DNA of 64,000 nucleotides from Viscum album (GCA_963277665.1 OY728159.1:1017251343-1017315342); one strand, 5' to 3'. Counted from the stretch's first letter, positions 13,305 to 25,027 are shown. The notes: generated by a model not told the origin, from the letters alone. A program made the numbers and translations.

Positions 13305-13430
13305 ACGCACGGTTTAGCCGCACAATTTGGAAAAACATGCGCAAACCGTGCACTCGCTTCTATCCAGAGGACGGAGGGTCACACGGCTTAGTCTGGGCAG
13401 GCCGCACGGTTTGGCTGACCGTGCACATGT
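13305..13430. repeat. Palindrome cluster in Ty3-G 3' LTR
   Basis: Repeated variants of CGCACGGTTTGGC, directly and inverted. The clearest is GCACGGT (13404-13410) with ACCGTGC (13418-13424), a perfect 7-base inverted repeat. The partner LTR has an extra block and a perfect 10-base version. Confidence 0.75.
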
Positions 13431-13597
13431 TGTGCGCCTTGGTCTTCTTTGCCCAGACTTCCCTTCTTCCGTGCCCTGAGCCCCTACAACACCCCCATGG
13501 CCTCTCCCACTTTCATGAAACCTTTTAAAGTCCCAAAAGCAAAGGGTTCAACCCAAACACAACAAAAACAGACCTTTCCAAAATCCGGGATCTTACA

Positions 13598-13613
13598 ACC
13601 TCCCCACCTTATA
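13598..13613 (-). other. Ty3-G polypurine tract
   Basis: The minus strand reads TATAAGGTGGGGAGGT directly beside the LTR, the position where plus-strand DNA synthesis is primed. Confidence 0.75.
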
Positions 13614-13619
13614 ACAGCT

Positions 13620-15264
13620 CATCCCCGATCTGAGCTTCCTAGCCTCATTACTCCACAAAAGAGAAGAGTTTGGGCCACTGATCCCGCATATCTGATTCCC
13701 TCTCCCAAGTTTCTTCATGAACTTTCCCATGATGCCATAGTACTCACACTAATGGCACAACCTTGCCTCGCAAGACCTTTTCACTACGATCCACCACACG
13801 AACCAGATGCTCCTCAAAGTACGCATCAACCTCAAGCTCCACATCCCCAACATAAACAACATGAGATGGGTCAGGGTGATACCGTCGAATATGTGACACA
13901 TGAAACACATAGTGCATCCCACCATACCGCTGTGGAAGAGACAATCGGTAAGCCACTGGTCTGATCCTCTCCACAGTCTCAAAAGGTCCCACATACCTTG
14001 GCGCCAACTTGCCCTGTTTCCGAATCCGACGGTGACCCAACCTTGGCGACATGCGAAGGAACACTTTATCACCCACCCCAAACTCAAGAGGTTTATGCCT
14101 CCGATATTCATATGAATTTTTCCTACTCTGGGCCATATCCATTTGCTTACTGATCAACTGGACTCTCTCTGAAGTCTCATGCACGAGACTTGGCCCCAAC
14201 CACTCAGATTCACCAGCCTCTAACCAACACAACAGGGATCTACACGGTCTCCCATAAAGTGCCTCAAATGGTGCCATCTGAATTGTAGCCTGAAAACTGT
14301 TGTTGTAGGCAAACTCAATCAAATATAGGTGCCTCTCCCAAGAGCCACCAAAGTCCAAGACATAAGATCTCAACATGTCTTCCAACACTTGGATTGTACG
14401 TTCCGACTGCCCGTCTGTCTGCGAGTGGAAATCCTTACTCAAAAACACCTTGCGTACCAACCGCCTTCTGCAACCCTTGCCAGAAACGCGACGTGAAACA
14501 CGGATCTCAGTCCGAAACCATGGTCTATGGAACACCATGTAACTACACTATTTCCCAAACATACAGCTCACCCAACTGGTCGACTGTATAGGTCTCCTGA
14601 ATCGGTAAGAAATGAGCCAATTTCATTAACCGATCCACAACTACCCAGATTGCATTATTCTTCTATGGCGTCCTCGGAAGACCCACGACAAAATCCATTG
14701 TTAAATCATTCCACTTCCATTTCTGAATGGGAAATGGATGCAACAAACCACCTGGGCGTTGATACTCAGCCTTCACCTGCTAGCAGGTAAGGCACCATGC
14801 CACAAAGCCCGCAACTTCCTTCTTCATTCCAGGCCACCAAACTACCTTTAGATATCACGGTACATCTTGGTCAAACCAGGACGCACTACCCACTTTGATG
14901 CATGAAACTCACGCATCAAAACTTCCCGCACACACTTTGGCACAACCACAAGATCACGAACACGAGAAACACCGTCCACACCGACGGTCCAACCAGAAGG
15001 TAGATCCCCACCTTTAAGATTTTCCTTCATGCTCAAACACTCAGGATCACCAAGCTGACTTTCCTTAACCCGACTCAAAATCGCTGACCCCATCGTTAAG
15101 GAAGCAAGAGTGACCTGGCCATTCTCCTCCTGCACCTCCATGTGCATATCTGCAAACAAGACCATCACCTTCCACTTGGTGCTATACTCCTGAACCACCT
15201 GATTCTGAACCTTACTGCTCAGAGCATCAGCAACACGGTTTCCCTTTCCCGGCGTGTACATCAA
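13620..15264 (-). pseudogene. Ty3-G integrase with chromodomain-like tail
   Basis: Joins element cDNA to the host chromosome. In minus order: the RNase H/integrase spacer with YTPGKGN; a zinc-binding region whose CLTC pair survives with a TAG after it (about 14790); and a catalytic core with Asp in VVVDRL (about 14634), Asp in VSD followed by a TGA (about 14511) and Glu in QSERT (about 14402). The second Asp to Glu spacing is 109 bases, about 35 residues plus a one-base shift. A long open piece follows (13744-14538) with FEALYGRPCRS, GDKVFLRMSP and FHVSHIRRYHPD. The last part reads like a degenerate chromodomain (TWERESDM). One frameshift near 14847 is compensated before about 14440. Confidence 0.9.
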
Positions 15265-15615
15265 CTTAAGGTCAAAAGACTGGAGATATTCAACTCATCT
15301 TCACTGTCGAAGATTCAGATCCCGTTGTGGGAAGATGTACTTTAAACTCTTATGGTCAGTGAACACGGTAAACCGTTCTCCCAACAGATAGTGCCTCCAG
15401 CACTTCAAGGCGTACACTACTGCAACCAACTCAAGATCATGAGTGGGATAGTTCTGCTCATGGGGTCTCAACTTCCTTGACCCATAAGCCACAACCCACT
15501 CGTCCTACATCAACACTGCCCCAAGTTCGACTCCGGATGCATCACAAAACATGATGTACTTCTTACCCGGCTCAGGTAAGGTCAGGATAGGTGCAGTTTT
15601 CAACCGCTTCTTCAA
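15265..15615 (-). pseudogene. Ty3-G RNase H
   Basis: Degrades the RNA strand of the RNA-DNA hybrid; part of the pol polyprotein. The minus strand shows FCDASG (catalytic Asp), then after a TAG the open piece 15301-15492 with [15 protein letters not shown] and [14 protein letters not shown], the usual Glu and second Asp motifs. Stops: TAG at the RT junction (about 15613), TAG before DEWVVAYGS, and two TGA after NLRQ. The frame is unchanged from reverse transcriptase. Confidence 0.88.
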
Positions 15616-16422
15616 CTATTGAAAGGCATTCTCACAAACCTCAGACCACTCGAACCTGATTCCCTTCTTGTTCAAGCCCAAGAGTGGTGCTTCCAAGTGA
15701 GAGAAATCCTCGATGAACCTTTGGTAATACCCAGCCAAACCCAAAAAACTCTGAACATCAAAAACATTCCTGGGCTGCTCCCAAGATACAACTGCCTTCA
15801 CTTTCTCTGGATCCACTGACACACCTGCCTCTGAGATGATGTGAACCAAAAAATGCACCTCACCTATCCAGAATTGACACTTTGATAGCTTGGAATATAG
15901 TCGGTGCTCTCCTAGCATACCCAAGATGATGTCAAGATGTTGGTCATGATCGTCATGAGTTTTTGAGTACACTAAGATATCATCAACAAAGACAACCACA
16001 AACTGATCTAGATAGGGATGCAAGATCTGGTTCATTAAATCCATAAACACCGTCGGTGCATTGGTCAATCCTAAAGGCATTACTACAAACTCAAACGACC
16101 CGGACCGAATTTGGAAAGCTATTTTTGGTATGTCGGAAGACCTCACCCTCAATTGGTGATAAGCCGACCTTAGATCAATATTAGAAAACACCGATTCACC
16201 CCTCAACTGATCAAATAGGTCATAAATTCTAGGAAGAGGGTACTGATTTTTCACCATTATATGATTCAACTTTCGATAGTCAACACACATCCTTAACGAC
16301 CCATCGGCCTTCTTAGAAAAAAGCACGGGAGATCCCCAAGGAGACGTACTAGGGCGGATAAACCCCTTATGCTCCAACTCCTCAAGCTTAACAATTAGTT
16401 CTTGGAGTTTTTCCGGTGCCAT
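15616..16422 (-). pseudogene. Ty3-G reverse transcriptase
   Basis: RNA-dependent DNA polymerase domain of pol; 268 residues stay open. Visible motifs: [30 protein letters not shown], the palm motif [13 protein letters not shown] with both Asp intact, SKCQFW, and [16 protein letters not shown]. This is the textbook order of a Ty3/gypsy RT. A TAA codon lies just upstream of the open piece (about 16428) and a TAG ends it. It is the best-preserved coding segment of the window. Confidence 0.95.
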
Positions 16423-16602
16423 TCGTTATGGCGGAATAGAAACTGGCCCTACTCCCGACAGCAACACAATCGTGAACTCGACATCCCTCTCGGGTGGTAA
16501 CCCCGAGAAATCATCAGGAAACACGTCCTGAAACCAATCCACCACAGGAGGGAAAATAGGATGCTTCCCTCTTTCATCACCACCAAGCATGAGACATGTC
16601 AC

Positions 16603-17000
16603 TCAAGCCGTGAGTTCACTCACCCGTTGACCCAACAGTCCTGCACAACCTACTCGAACATCCCACTCGCCACGGTGGACATAAGTTTCACCCTCAAGTG
16701 ACCTGAATGATACTCTATAATAGTAACAGTCTATGTGCGCCCGATACAGAACCAACCAATCCATCCCCAAGATTAGGTCAAACTCTGACATCTCGAGAAC
16801 AAACAAGTCCCACAGAAAATGATACCCACCAACTTCCAAGGCACATCCCTTGCACTGCTTGATATTCTCTACCCGCACCCCCAACGGAGTGTCAATTGAC
16901 ATAACTCTGCACACCCTTTCCACAGTTAAACCCAACAATACCATGAGTTGAGCAGAGATAAAATAGTGTGTGGCACCCATGTCAAATAATGCACTAGAAA
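16603..17000 (-). pseudogene. Ty3-G aspartic protease
   Basis: Processes the gag-pol polyprotein. The active-site loop reads LFDMGATHYF: the catalytic Asp is kept but the usual Ser/Thr beside it is Met. The second hallmark, FDLILGMDWL, is intact about 85 residues later. The piece is in the same frame as gag and RT. A TGA lies just upstream (about 17025), and another TGA ends it near 16602. Confidence 0.88.
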
Positions 17001-18237
17001 AAGTAGAATCTGCAAGGATCGTACCTCAAACAGTCGATGGTCCACCCTCACCATCACCAGGCACAAATCGAACTGCCTGAAGCTGACTTGCCCCTCTACC
17101 CCGGGCTCCTACCTGAACACCCTGTGATGCACTGCCCTGCTGGCGTGAGCGATCTTTCCCTCGAGTTCCACGTCCACCACCCCTGCCAGTACAGCCCATG
17201 GAGATCCAATTGCCTGCCAGATATGGGGAAAATGATCCCCTTCCCGTATCTGGTACCTGCTTCCCACCGTCATACTCGCACACCTGTCGTGGGTTCCTGC
17301 AGAACCTCTGCACATGCCCCATCCTGCCGCACGAACAGCACTCAACTGGAGTTCGAGGACACTAACCACGCACATGCCCCGGTCTACCACACTGATAGCA
17401 GAACACCTGATTCCCACTCTGAGAGGTTGACCCTCTCTTCTGACCACCATGCTGTAAACCTTCCAAACAACGCTTCTGACTTTCGGAAGATGCACCACTT
17501 TTCCGCCCAGCTGGCACGAAAATACCACCACCCGAAGGTCCCTTCAGGTTCCCTTCAGAGATGAGTGTCTGATCCATCACCTCTGCAAACCTCTTCAAGC
17601 GGAAGATATTCACTTGAGACCTGATCTCATGTCTCAACCCATCCTGGAAATGCCTTGCTATCACTATCTCATCCCCAAATAACACTGGGACGAAGTGTCT
17701 CAAATCAATGAAGTGACTAGTATAGTCCATCACCGATAGCAATCCCTGAGTCAGGCTCATAAACTCTGCAACCCGCTCCTGCATCAAAGTCTCTGGGTAG
17801 AAATGCTCCAGAAAATTTTCCTGAAAAACCTTCCACGACATCCCCTCAGCCTCCTCGGTCTGAGCCTGAATGTCCCACAAACGCCTTGCTTGGACCTGTA
17901 ACATATAAATGACCAGCTTTACCCACTTTCTAAAATGGGTTTCTAGATGATCTAGTATCATCTAGACAGACTCTAACTAGAACTCTGCTTCCTCTGGCCC
18001 ACCCTCTCCAGTGAAAGTAGGAGGGTGTTGCAGCTGGAACTCCTTGTTCAGCTCAAACATACTCGGTGCAACCCGCCCTGGGTCCCGATCCACCATCTGC
18101 ACAAGGCGAGCCAAGTTCTCCTGGAACTGTTCTTCTCTACCTTCATTGATCACCACATTCTCTTTCTCTTCTACCGGAGGAGTGTTCTCAGCAACACCCT
18201 CCCGTTTCCCAACTGGCAACCGACGTCGTGGTGGCAT
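17001..18237 (-). pseudogene. Ty3-G gag with two CCHC zinc knuckles
   Basis: Nucleocapsid/capsid precursor. The likely start is the ATG at 18237 (MPPRRRLPVG), typical of this group. A gag core follows (FQENFLEHFYPETLMQERVA, 17362-17961) and two zinc knuckles: CYQCGRPGHVRG near 17365-17400, with a TAG directly after it, and CSCGRMGHVQRFC near 17310-17340. Further stops are two TAGs between 17962 and 17976 and a TGA near 17025. All pieces share the pol frame. Other long frames overlapping here on both strands are shadows. Confidence 0.88.
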
Positions 18238-18239
18238 CT

Positions 18240-18925
18240 CTCTACAATTCCAACCACGAGATTTAGAATGCATACCATAAAACTTTCATGAATTCCTTAA
18301 AAAGCTCTTTACTAGCTACAACAACCCATTTTCATATGCAAATTTAACAACATTATCACCTCAATTCACCGCCCCGACCATACCTATCGCGGGCCATGGT
18401 CCACATGGGGTAAACAACCATGCACTACCACCAACTCACACAACATTTTTACCGAACATTTCCACTTCATTTTAAACCCTTATATTTCGTTAAACATTAT
18501 TTACCCACTTGTTTTCATTTCATTCTTCTCATTATTTCTTAGTTTCATGAAATGCATAATGCACCCTACCTTCCTGCCTCACACACCCATCCCATGTGTG
18601 TGCCTAATACAATGCATGTCACTTATCCCCCTAGGTGCCTACAATGATGCATGAATGAAAATACTTGTTCCATTAAGGCCACGATCCAAATATCATAAAA
18701 CAGTCACATTGAACCACATGTGTATCACCCAACGGTGAAATATCATCAACTGTAACAACACACATCCAAGAACATCAATTTCCCATGCAGGGTGACTTGG
18801 GTTTCCCCCGTACCTATGTTAGATACTCCCAAGAACGAGCTCATTACCAAGGCTCGACACGTCTTAACCCTTGGATACCAATCAAAAATAACAAGACCTC
18901 AGAGAAGGATAAGAAGGACCTCATA
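18240..18925 (-). other. Ty3-G untranslated leader
   Basis: About 690 bases between the gag start and the primer-binding site without a plausible reading frame; position fits a gypsy 5' leader. Nothing else seen. Confidence 0.6.
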
Positions 18926-18933
18926 TGATACCA
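18926..18933 (-). other. Ty3-G primer-binding site
   Basis: The minus strand reads TGGTATCA three bases from the 5' LTR, matching the first eight bases of the initiator Met type site; the bases beyond are degenerate. Confidence 0.65.
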
Positions 18934-19904
18934 CTTGGTAACGTCCCCAACCCAGAATCCACTTACCGGTGCTCCGATCCAGGTGGTTACATGACCTTAA
19001 ACATGTCTCCCTGTATGCCAAAGGCTACCGACTAGCAGCGGGGGTCTATGTAGTCAAGTGGGGAGACTATACCCCCTTATCAGAGTAAGCCACAACAGAA
19101 ACAAACAATAGCAGAAACAATAATCAATAACAAGAAATAGTACAACAACCAATTCCGAATAACAAGAAACATGCCATGTCATACTACAAGTGCGAGAGTG
19201 AACAAAGGCCCCAGAATAAAGATAACAGCCAAAATCCCCAAAATGGTCCCGACTCCAAGTCTGGATCCTCCACCAAGTGCTACCCATGTCCACTCAGCTA
19301 TCTATCAAGGACCCTTTCCCTTGTCCTAACCTGCAAACATGAAGTCTGCTCGGGTACCCAATGGTGGCCCGAGCAGGGTGTGAGTACAACTCAGTAGGCC
19401 ACCACCAACAGTTTCTAAAAAATATCCAGTATAAACAAGAATTGCATGCAAAAGGAAAATTAATGATAAATGCCAAGTAATTATTTGAGGTTCCATTAAC
19501 TAGTTCAAATCCAATCCATTTCTACACTCATTAACATCCATTTCACACCAATCAACATCACTTAACATTTCATCACACTTCCATGGGTTAATCACATTCA
19601 TCATGTTACATGGTTCAAAGGCCAACAATCATATGCAAGAGGGTAAACACATCGTTATCCTATCTCACTAGGATTAACTCCCTCATAGCAACCATACCTC
19701 ACCTTGAAGACTCAGTCCGGGTGGATAACCATACCCTCATCTCGAAGCATCAGTCTGGGTGGATGCAACCGTTAGGAAAATAGAGCATCAGTCCTCATTC
19801 CTAACTCGTGCATTTAGGGTGGAGTTCGGAGCCTCAGTCCTCACTCGACCCATGGGCATAGATCCTCAAGTCATACCCCACACTACCAAGCCATGTGCAC
19901 ATGC

Positions 19905-19917
19905 TTATATATATATG
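19905..19917 (-). promoter_or_regulatory. Ty3-G 5' LTR TATA-like element
   Basis: The minus strand reads CATATATATATAAGC, as at 12311-12322. In the 5' LTR this copy would have driven the genomic RNA. Confidence 0.5.
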
Positions 19918-20894
19918 TAACCATCAACCTTCCAACCATTTCCCGTCAGCAAACATCATTCACAACAACCCACATGGGAAACCACATCATGTTTTAACCC
20001 ATTAACACATTACCATTTCACATCATTTAACCATTCACCCAATTCCCATGTGTTATTCTTATCTCACTAAGCATTCAATACCTGACCCATAATCCACCCC
20101 ATTATGATCTTTGAATCGGTTTACACATTAACCCATTTAACCCATTTATCATTCCCATGAATCAACCATTCACCACATTCCAACAACCCCTTTGGTTGTT
20201 ACCAAGTCCAGGTGCATCACCTAACTTCTAGTCCAAGTTCAACTAAACATGCAAACTTGTTCATCAAGTCTCTACAATTCATTACAACAAGGTCACTTGT
20301 TCAATAACAATCCCCAAACCCGGGACAAACCGGCACATCCCATAGATGGCCTAAATTAAGTCAAGTCATTCCCAACATATCCCACGGGGATCGTGAGGGT
20401 TCCCATTATGCCATTTTAACCACCATTATTACCAATCATTCCAATGCCATCAAAACATAACCAAGGGAAAACAAGAACACAAGTAAACATGCACAAAATC
20501 CTAATTAACAATGGCATATAACTTGTAGACCACCTACCTGGAATCCGCGGTCGAACGTACTCTCAATTGAGTCCTTAGACCTCAATACAACCAACCCTTA
20601 GAGCTTCAACCTAAAACTCACCCAAAAGATAGGGTTTTAGAGCTTCGGAATGAGTGGGAGAGGAGATGAAAACCCTAAACCAAAAAGAGAACCAAGGATG
20701 AGGTTATCCTTACCCGGAGCTTCGATCCGCAACCAACGGCGCTCTAAATGGCCAAGAATCGAAGGAGTTTGATCTCTTGGAGTCCTTGGGAGGATTGGTC
20801 CGCACCTAGGATGAATATGGAGGAAATGGAGGAAAATCATGAGTTGGGGCTATAGAGCACGGAGTGGAAATTTTGTAAATTTTCCAACTTTAAG

Positions 20895-21110
20895 TGGCCG
20901 CATGGTTTAGCCGCACGGTTTGGAAAACTGTGCGCAAACCATGTGCATGCCACTGCCCGAAGGAGGAGGAGCCACACAGTTTAGCCGCACGGTTTGGCAA
21001 ACCGTGCGTAAACTGTGCGTTCGCTTCTGTCCAGAGGAGGGAGGGTCGCACGGCTTAGTCTGGGCAGGCCGCACGATTTGGCTGACCATGCGTAGGCCAT
21101 GCACCTTGGT
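20895..21110. repeat. Palindrome cluster in Ty3-G 5' LTR
   Basis: At least four GCACGGTTT-type inverted repeats. The best is CGCACGGTTT (20986-20995), spacer GGC, AAACCGTGCG (20999-21008), perfect over 10 bases. A weaker one is at about 20913-20933. Confidence 0.85.
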
Positions 21111-21264
21111 CTGTTTTTCCCAGACTTCCCTTTTTCCATGCCCTGAGCCCCCAGAACACCCCCATGGCCTCTCCCACTTTCAAGAAACCTTTTAAAGTAC
21201 CAAAAGAAAAGGGTTCAACCCAAACACAAAAAAAACATACCTTTCCAAAATCCAGGATCTTACA

Positions 21265-21269
21265 CATGG
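21265..21269. repeat. Target-site duplication CATGG, right copy
   Basis: Exact match to 11338-11342, bounding the Ty3-G insertion. Confidence 0.93.
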
Positions 21270-21445
21270 TTTTTTCAGTGGGTCAAAAATCCTCAACCTT
21301 TTGAATTTTTCTGATTGGTGAGCATGCTGACTCCTTTTTTGATCATAGAAACCTAATTCTGGGAGTTTGATTGACCCAAGACCTTGTTTTTATATGGGTT
21401 TTAATGTTATTGAAGTGCCTCAATGTTTCAGATTAGTTTTAGTTA
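21270..21445. other. Unassigned DNA between Ty3-G and the solo LTR
   Basis: Together with a few bases before 11338 this forms about 200 bases of target sequence absent from the Ty3-B 5' LTR. No frame or motif recognised. It may be an insertion in the Ty3-B 3' LTR or a remnant attached to the neighbouring solo LTR. Confidence 0.5.
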
Positions 21446-22932
21446 TGTAAGATCCTAGAAATTTTATTTTATGAAATCACAGAAAGAGGTGAGTGGTTTG
21501 GACAAACCATGCAGCCTCCCAAGAGTAACTATACGGCCTACCTGTAGCATTGGATGCATTTTTTAAAATCATTCAGGTGAGGGTGAATGTATATGTGAAA
21601 CCTATATTGTTTTAATAGAGGGTATTAACATGGTTGGTTCATGGTTTGGAAAACCATGCACCTATCATGTGTGCATGTGGTGTTCAGGTAGAGGGCACTG
21701 CATAGTTGGCACATGGTTAGCCAAACTATGTGGCCAAACAATGAATCTCATTTATTTGGTAGAAATTATTTTTTCTCCTCTCTTCCATTTCCTCATTTCC
21801 TCCTCTTTTATCCTCTATTTGATGTATATCAGGGGACTCTCCTATATTCTTCTCATCCTCTAGACTTTGTCCTTCCTCCATACCAAACTCTGAATAGAAC
21901 ATCATCGGGTGCGTTGGAAGACTATCGGTAAGGCATTCAATATTATTTCTTCCCTTATTCAATTTTCATATCATAAGGAGTGATAGATACTTAGGATATT
22001 GTTTTCCCTATTCTTATCATGATGGAGGAAGGACAAAGCCTTGGTCATCTAGTTCTAGTGATATTCTTATAGGTGGACCCAAGGGTTCACCTAGGTTTCA
22101 ATTCACCATTGGATGCCTTGGGTGTTATTCCATGTATCCTCATCACTGTAATTATATATATATAAATAAAATTTTTGTATGACATATATATAATTGGGGG
22201 CATGTATTCAGACTTATATCGGAAATGGATAAATTGGTTGATCACATTATTATGGTTGTTAAGCACAAGTAGAGTGAGTTATTTATTAAAATGTGCATGT
22301 GATACCATTCTGTTATTATTAGAATACACCTGCATAATTATGGATGTAAGACTGGCACACGTTGGTGGTGGAAATTTGAGATTTATTATCACACCCTAAA
22401 TGATCCCCTCAGTATATGTGTAGAATTTATTCTTTTGATATCAGGTAAGGATTCAGGATCAGGAGATGGACCTCAGTGATCGAGTTGGACACTATTCATG
22501 GGGTGGATGGAAAAGAACCATGGTGGTTCTTGCATCAGCTAGAGTTTTCCTTTCTGGTTTCAGTATGCTTTATATGTATGTACTAGTATGGTCGACCATA
22601 TGAGATACTATTTATTTTTCATGTATAACCTTCCTTGTTGTGTATTTTTAACAAATGGTATGTTTTGGTATTATTTATTTTTCTACTACTTATCATGTGT
22701 ATGTTGTATTTCATATGTTGATTCCACTTAGTTTTTTTGTGTTTCTTCTTTTCTATATACATATATAGACCCATAGTATTATCACTATAAGAGGGTACAG
22801 TCTCCCCGTTATCACCTCTCAAACCTTCACTACAAGTCAGTAGACTTTGGTGTATGGGTAGGTGCACCTAAGGCCTAGTCTTCAACCATCCCAGAACACT
22901 ATTTAAAGTGGAACCCAAGTCAGGGTGTTATA
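21446..22932 (+). repeat. Solo LTR of a Ty3-G-related element, opposite strand
   Basis: Starts TGTAAGATCCTAG, the reverse complement of a Ty3-G-like LTR end. Its last 120 bases are the reverse complement of the Ty3-G LTR start (tract with GTACAGTCTCCCC, and the end GTCAGGGTGTTATA). It carries three GGTTTGG-type palindromes (21495-21745) and a plus-strand TATA at 22152-22167. No primer-binding site follows and no polypurine tract precedes it, so it is a solo LTR. Ty3-B sequence (GTGACCAATGG) resumes after it. A target duplication is only weakly supported: AGTTA before, AGTGA at 22932-22936. Confidence 0.8.
22152..22167 (+). promoter_or_regulatory. TATA-like element of the solo LTR
   Basis: TATATATATATAAATA on the plus strand, in the place expected from Ty3-G and in keeping with the opposite orientation. 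Confidence 0.45.
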
Positions 22933-23514
22933 GTGACCAATGGAAATGATTAAGTAGAAATGAAACTTTTATAAATAGGGGTAGTGAAACCACCACAGAT
23001 ATCAAGCACTTAATGAAGTGATCTGGAAGGATCAGAGACACTCAAAATCACCTAGAAGGATACATAGGGTTTGATAGAGGAGAGGTCTATTGAATTAAGA
23101 AACATCAAGAATGCAACATGATAAAAAACTAATGAGATGAAGGATTTACAATATAAATAGGATACTTATGGTGAAAACATCACATGATGTGTTTCCAAAA
23201 AAACACATCTCCTCAGATTAAATTATCTCGATCGATAATTTTACAATGTAAAAGTTAGTCTTACAAATTAATAAAATTCATGGTGTAAAATGGATTTTAC
23301 AGCTTTCAATATTCTTTTGTAGTAAACTGTCTTACGACTAGTTCGTAGTGAAGGACTTATGAATTAAGATAGAAATTACTATGTAAAAGTGTCCAGCAAG
23401 CAATATGCCCCCCAAGTTCTATAGAAACTCCCAAAAATATATCTTAATCCCTACAAACCCAAAAAATACCTCTTAAAATTTGAAAGAACATGCCTTAAAA
23501 TCTAGAATGTTACA
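22933..23514 (-). repeat. Ty3-B 3' LTR, second fragment
   Basis: Resumes the Ty3-B LTR: matches 42445-43026 with shared blocks such as AATGAAGTGATCT, AGGTTTGATAGAGGAG and AATTAAGAAACATCA. Ends AGAATGTTACA, the same end as the 5' LTR (GGATGTTACA at 43026). Confidence 0.85.
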
Positions 23515-23604
23515 ATCTCCCCATGATAATACATTCCATCCCTAGTAAGTTATGTGGAAGAAGGGTGATTTGGAATGATGTGAGGTCACTGCTCCCTCAC
23601 TGAA
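23515..23604 (-). other. Ty3-B polypurine tract and 3' internal end
   Basis: The plus strand ATCTCCCC directly after the LTR is a minus-strand GGGGAGAT polypurine tract. The following bases up to 23604 align, with 35165 onward, to the 3' end of the Ty3-G internal domain. Confidence 0.7.
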
Positions 23605-23609
23605 GATTC
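23605..23609. repeat. Target-site duplication GATTC, left copy
   Basis: GATTC precedes the Sirevirus-like element and recurs at 35160-35164. The Ty3-G homologue of this point also reads GATTC, so it is original target sequence. Confidence 0.88.
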
Positions 23610-25011
23610 ATTGAGTTGAAAGTTACACTTTCTACTTTTCCTTTCCTTAGTTTTAGAAATCACAAATACTTTCTTAAAATTTTATTTTAATAAATTTCTA
23701 CATCCCAATTGTTTTAGAATTTTTTTTAGAAAACATACGTTTCCAACAAATGAAGAAACAAATATAATATAAAATGAATATAAATTTTTATTATTCAATT
23801 ATATCCATTGTCCTGATGGTGTATCTGATACGTTGAACTGACTAGTGTTTTTTCTAGTGGTTATACTAGTGTTTTTTCAATCAGAATGACAGAAGTCATA
23901 ACCATAGGTTTGACAATAGTTATGATACATCATACTAACCTTTTTTATACATTGGATTGAAAAACAATAGTACATTCCATCAGATTTCTCAAAAGTTTAT
24001 AATCAGAGTAATTAGAAAAATATCTATTGGATTAAATTTTTAATAGAATTGTAATGGAGCTATATAAAATGACATCAGATGGAAGAATTCTTTTATCTTT
24101 CAAGTGAATAACATCCTAGGTCATTACAACCAACTCCATGATTCATGAAAATATGACCATTGGAGGAATGACTATAAATATGAGTGCATTCTAGGATATG
24201 GGAGATGATTTATCTGTAACTCAACAATTCTATGATTTTTCTCTTCCTAAACATCTTGATCTTATGATTTTTTGTTTATTATAGAGTTTTGTTTGAAGGA
24301 TTCTAAGTGTGGAATTGTAAAATCCTTAGAACTGTGATTTATTTTGTATTTAGTGGGTCCAATCATGGTTAGTTTGAGGGATTCCAGGGATAAAAAGGTA
24401 GGATAATCTAATCCATCGTATTAAGGGTTTCTGGGGATATGAATATAGAGATGGTGATAATATTTGTATTGAGGGATTTCTTGTTTAAGAAAGACAGAGT
24501 TGATACTGATCTATCAGATCTAGGACATCCAGTGTTTTGGAAGACAAAGATATTGCAATCATCATATAATGGGATTTCCTACTATGGTAAGATATACCTT
24601 TACAGTTAAGTGTAAAACTGTGGATACATTAATTTAGGATTTTTTCACTTTCTTAACTCTTATGGTTAAATACTAAAACTAATTTTATAAACCTTATAAG
24701 TCATTATTACTTCATTATAATCTTTCATATTAATTGTTTTTAAAAGTTTACATTCCACTATGCATTTACTATTAGAAAGTTGTTCTTACAAATATTTATA
24801 ATAAACTATTTTATTACTGTATCCATGAGATCGATAACAAATTTGTTTTATTATATGGTTTATGAATATGATACACACTCTAATAATCTTATAACATTTG
24901 AGTATGATCATTTTGACTAAAGAGGTTTTTAATTTTATTTTAGTTTAGTTCATTAAACTATAATTCACCCCTCCCCCCTCATGTATCCATCATAAGTATT
25001 ACAATTCAACA
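23610..25011 (+). repeat. Sirevirus-like 5' LTR
   Basis: Aligned to 33756-35159 from TTGAG...CTTTTCCTTT to CCCCCTCATGTATC(C/T)ATCATAA and the final AACA. The first TG is reduced to A after the target duplication. TATAAATA at 24173-24180 in ACTATAAATATGAGTG. Confidence 0.92.
24173..24180 (+). promoter_or_regulatory. LTR TATA box
   Basis: TATAAATA followed by GAGTG, conserved at 34323-34330 in the 3' LTR. Confidence 0.6.
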
Positions 25012-25012
25012 A

Positions 25013-25027
25013 TTGGTATCACAGCAG
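25013..25027 (+). other. Primer-binding site of the Sirevirus-like element
   Basis: TTGGTATCACAGCAG begins one base after the LTR end; the first part fits the initiator Met tRNA. Confidence 0.85.

Larger units (their letters stand above)
11343..13597 (-). repeat. Ty3-G 3' LTR
   Basis: 2,255 bases, starting TGTAACATCCCTGACCC and ending GGATCTTACA. It carries a short repeat around 12098-12260 built on CCTCGAAG...CAGTCCGGGTGGAT, a TATA-like element on the minus strand (12311-12322), and GCACGGTTT palindromes (about 13305-13430). Several open frames here are chance readings of repeat DNA. Confidence 0.93.
11343..21264 (-). mobile_element. Ty3-G: full-length Ty3/gypsy chromovirus-like element
   Basis: A structurally complete 9,922-base element: LTR 11343-13597, polypurine tract, gag-pro-RT-RH-integrase remnant, primer-binding site, and LTR 18937-21264, flanked by exact CATGG duplications. 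The integrase ends in a chromodomain-like tail (about 13620-13745). Tail, LTR size and total length fit a Tekay/Del-like chromovirus, which is an inference. Almost all coding pieces stay in one frame from about 18237 to 13744; in-frame stops and two compensating shifts in integrase break it. The LTRs are roughly 90% identical over the stretch I compared, so it is younger than Ty3-A and Ty3-B, into which it inserted. Confidence 0.93.
18937..21264 (-). repeat. Ty3-G 5' LTR
   Basis: 2,328 bases, aligned throughout to 11343-13597. The TG start has become GG; the end is GGATCTTACA as in its partner. The length difference comes mainly from an extra palindrome block near 20932-21000. TATA-like element on the minus strand at 19905-19917. 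Confidence 0.92.

Noticed and set aside
13449..13964. 171-residue plus-strand frame.
   Set aside because: Crosses the Ty3-G LTR end and the antisense of integrase; a shadow of the minus-strand gene.
17037..17564. 175-residue plus-strand frame opposite Ty3-G gag.
   Set aside because: Antisense shadow of the gag zinc-knuckle region.
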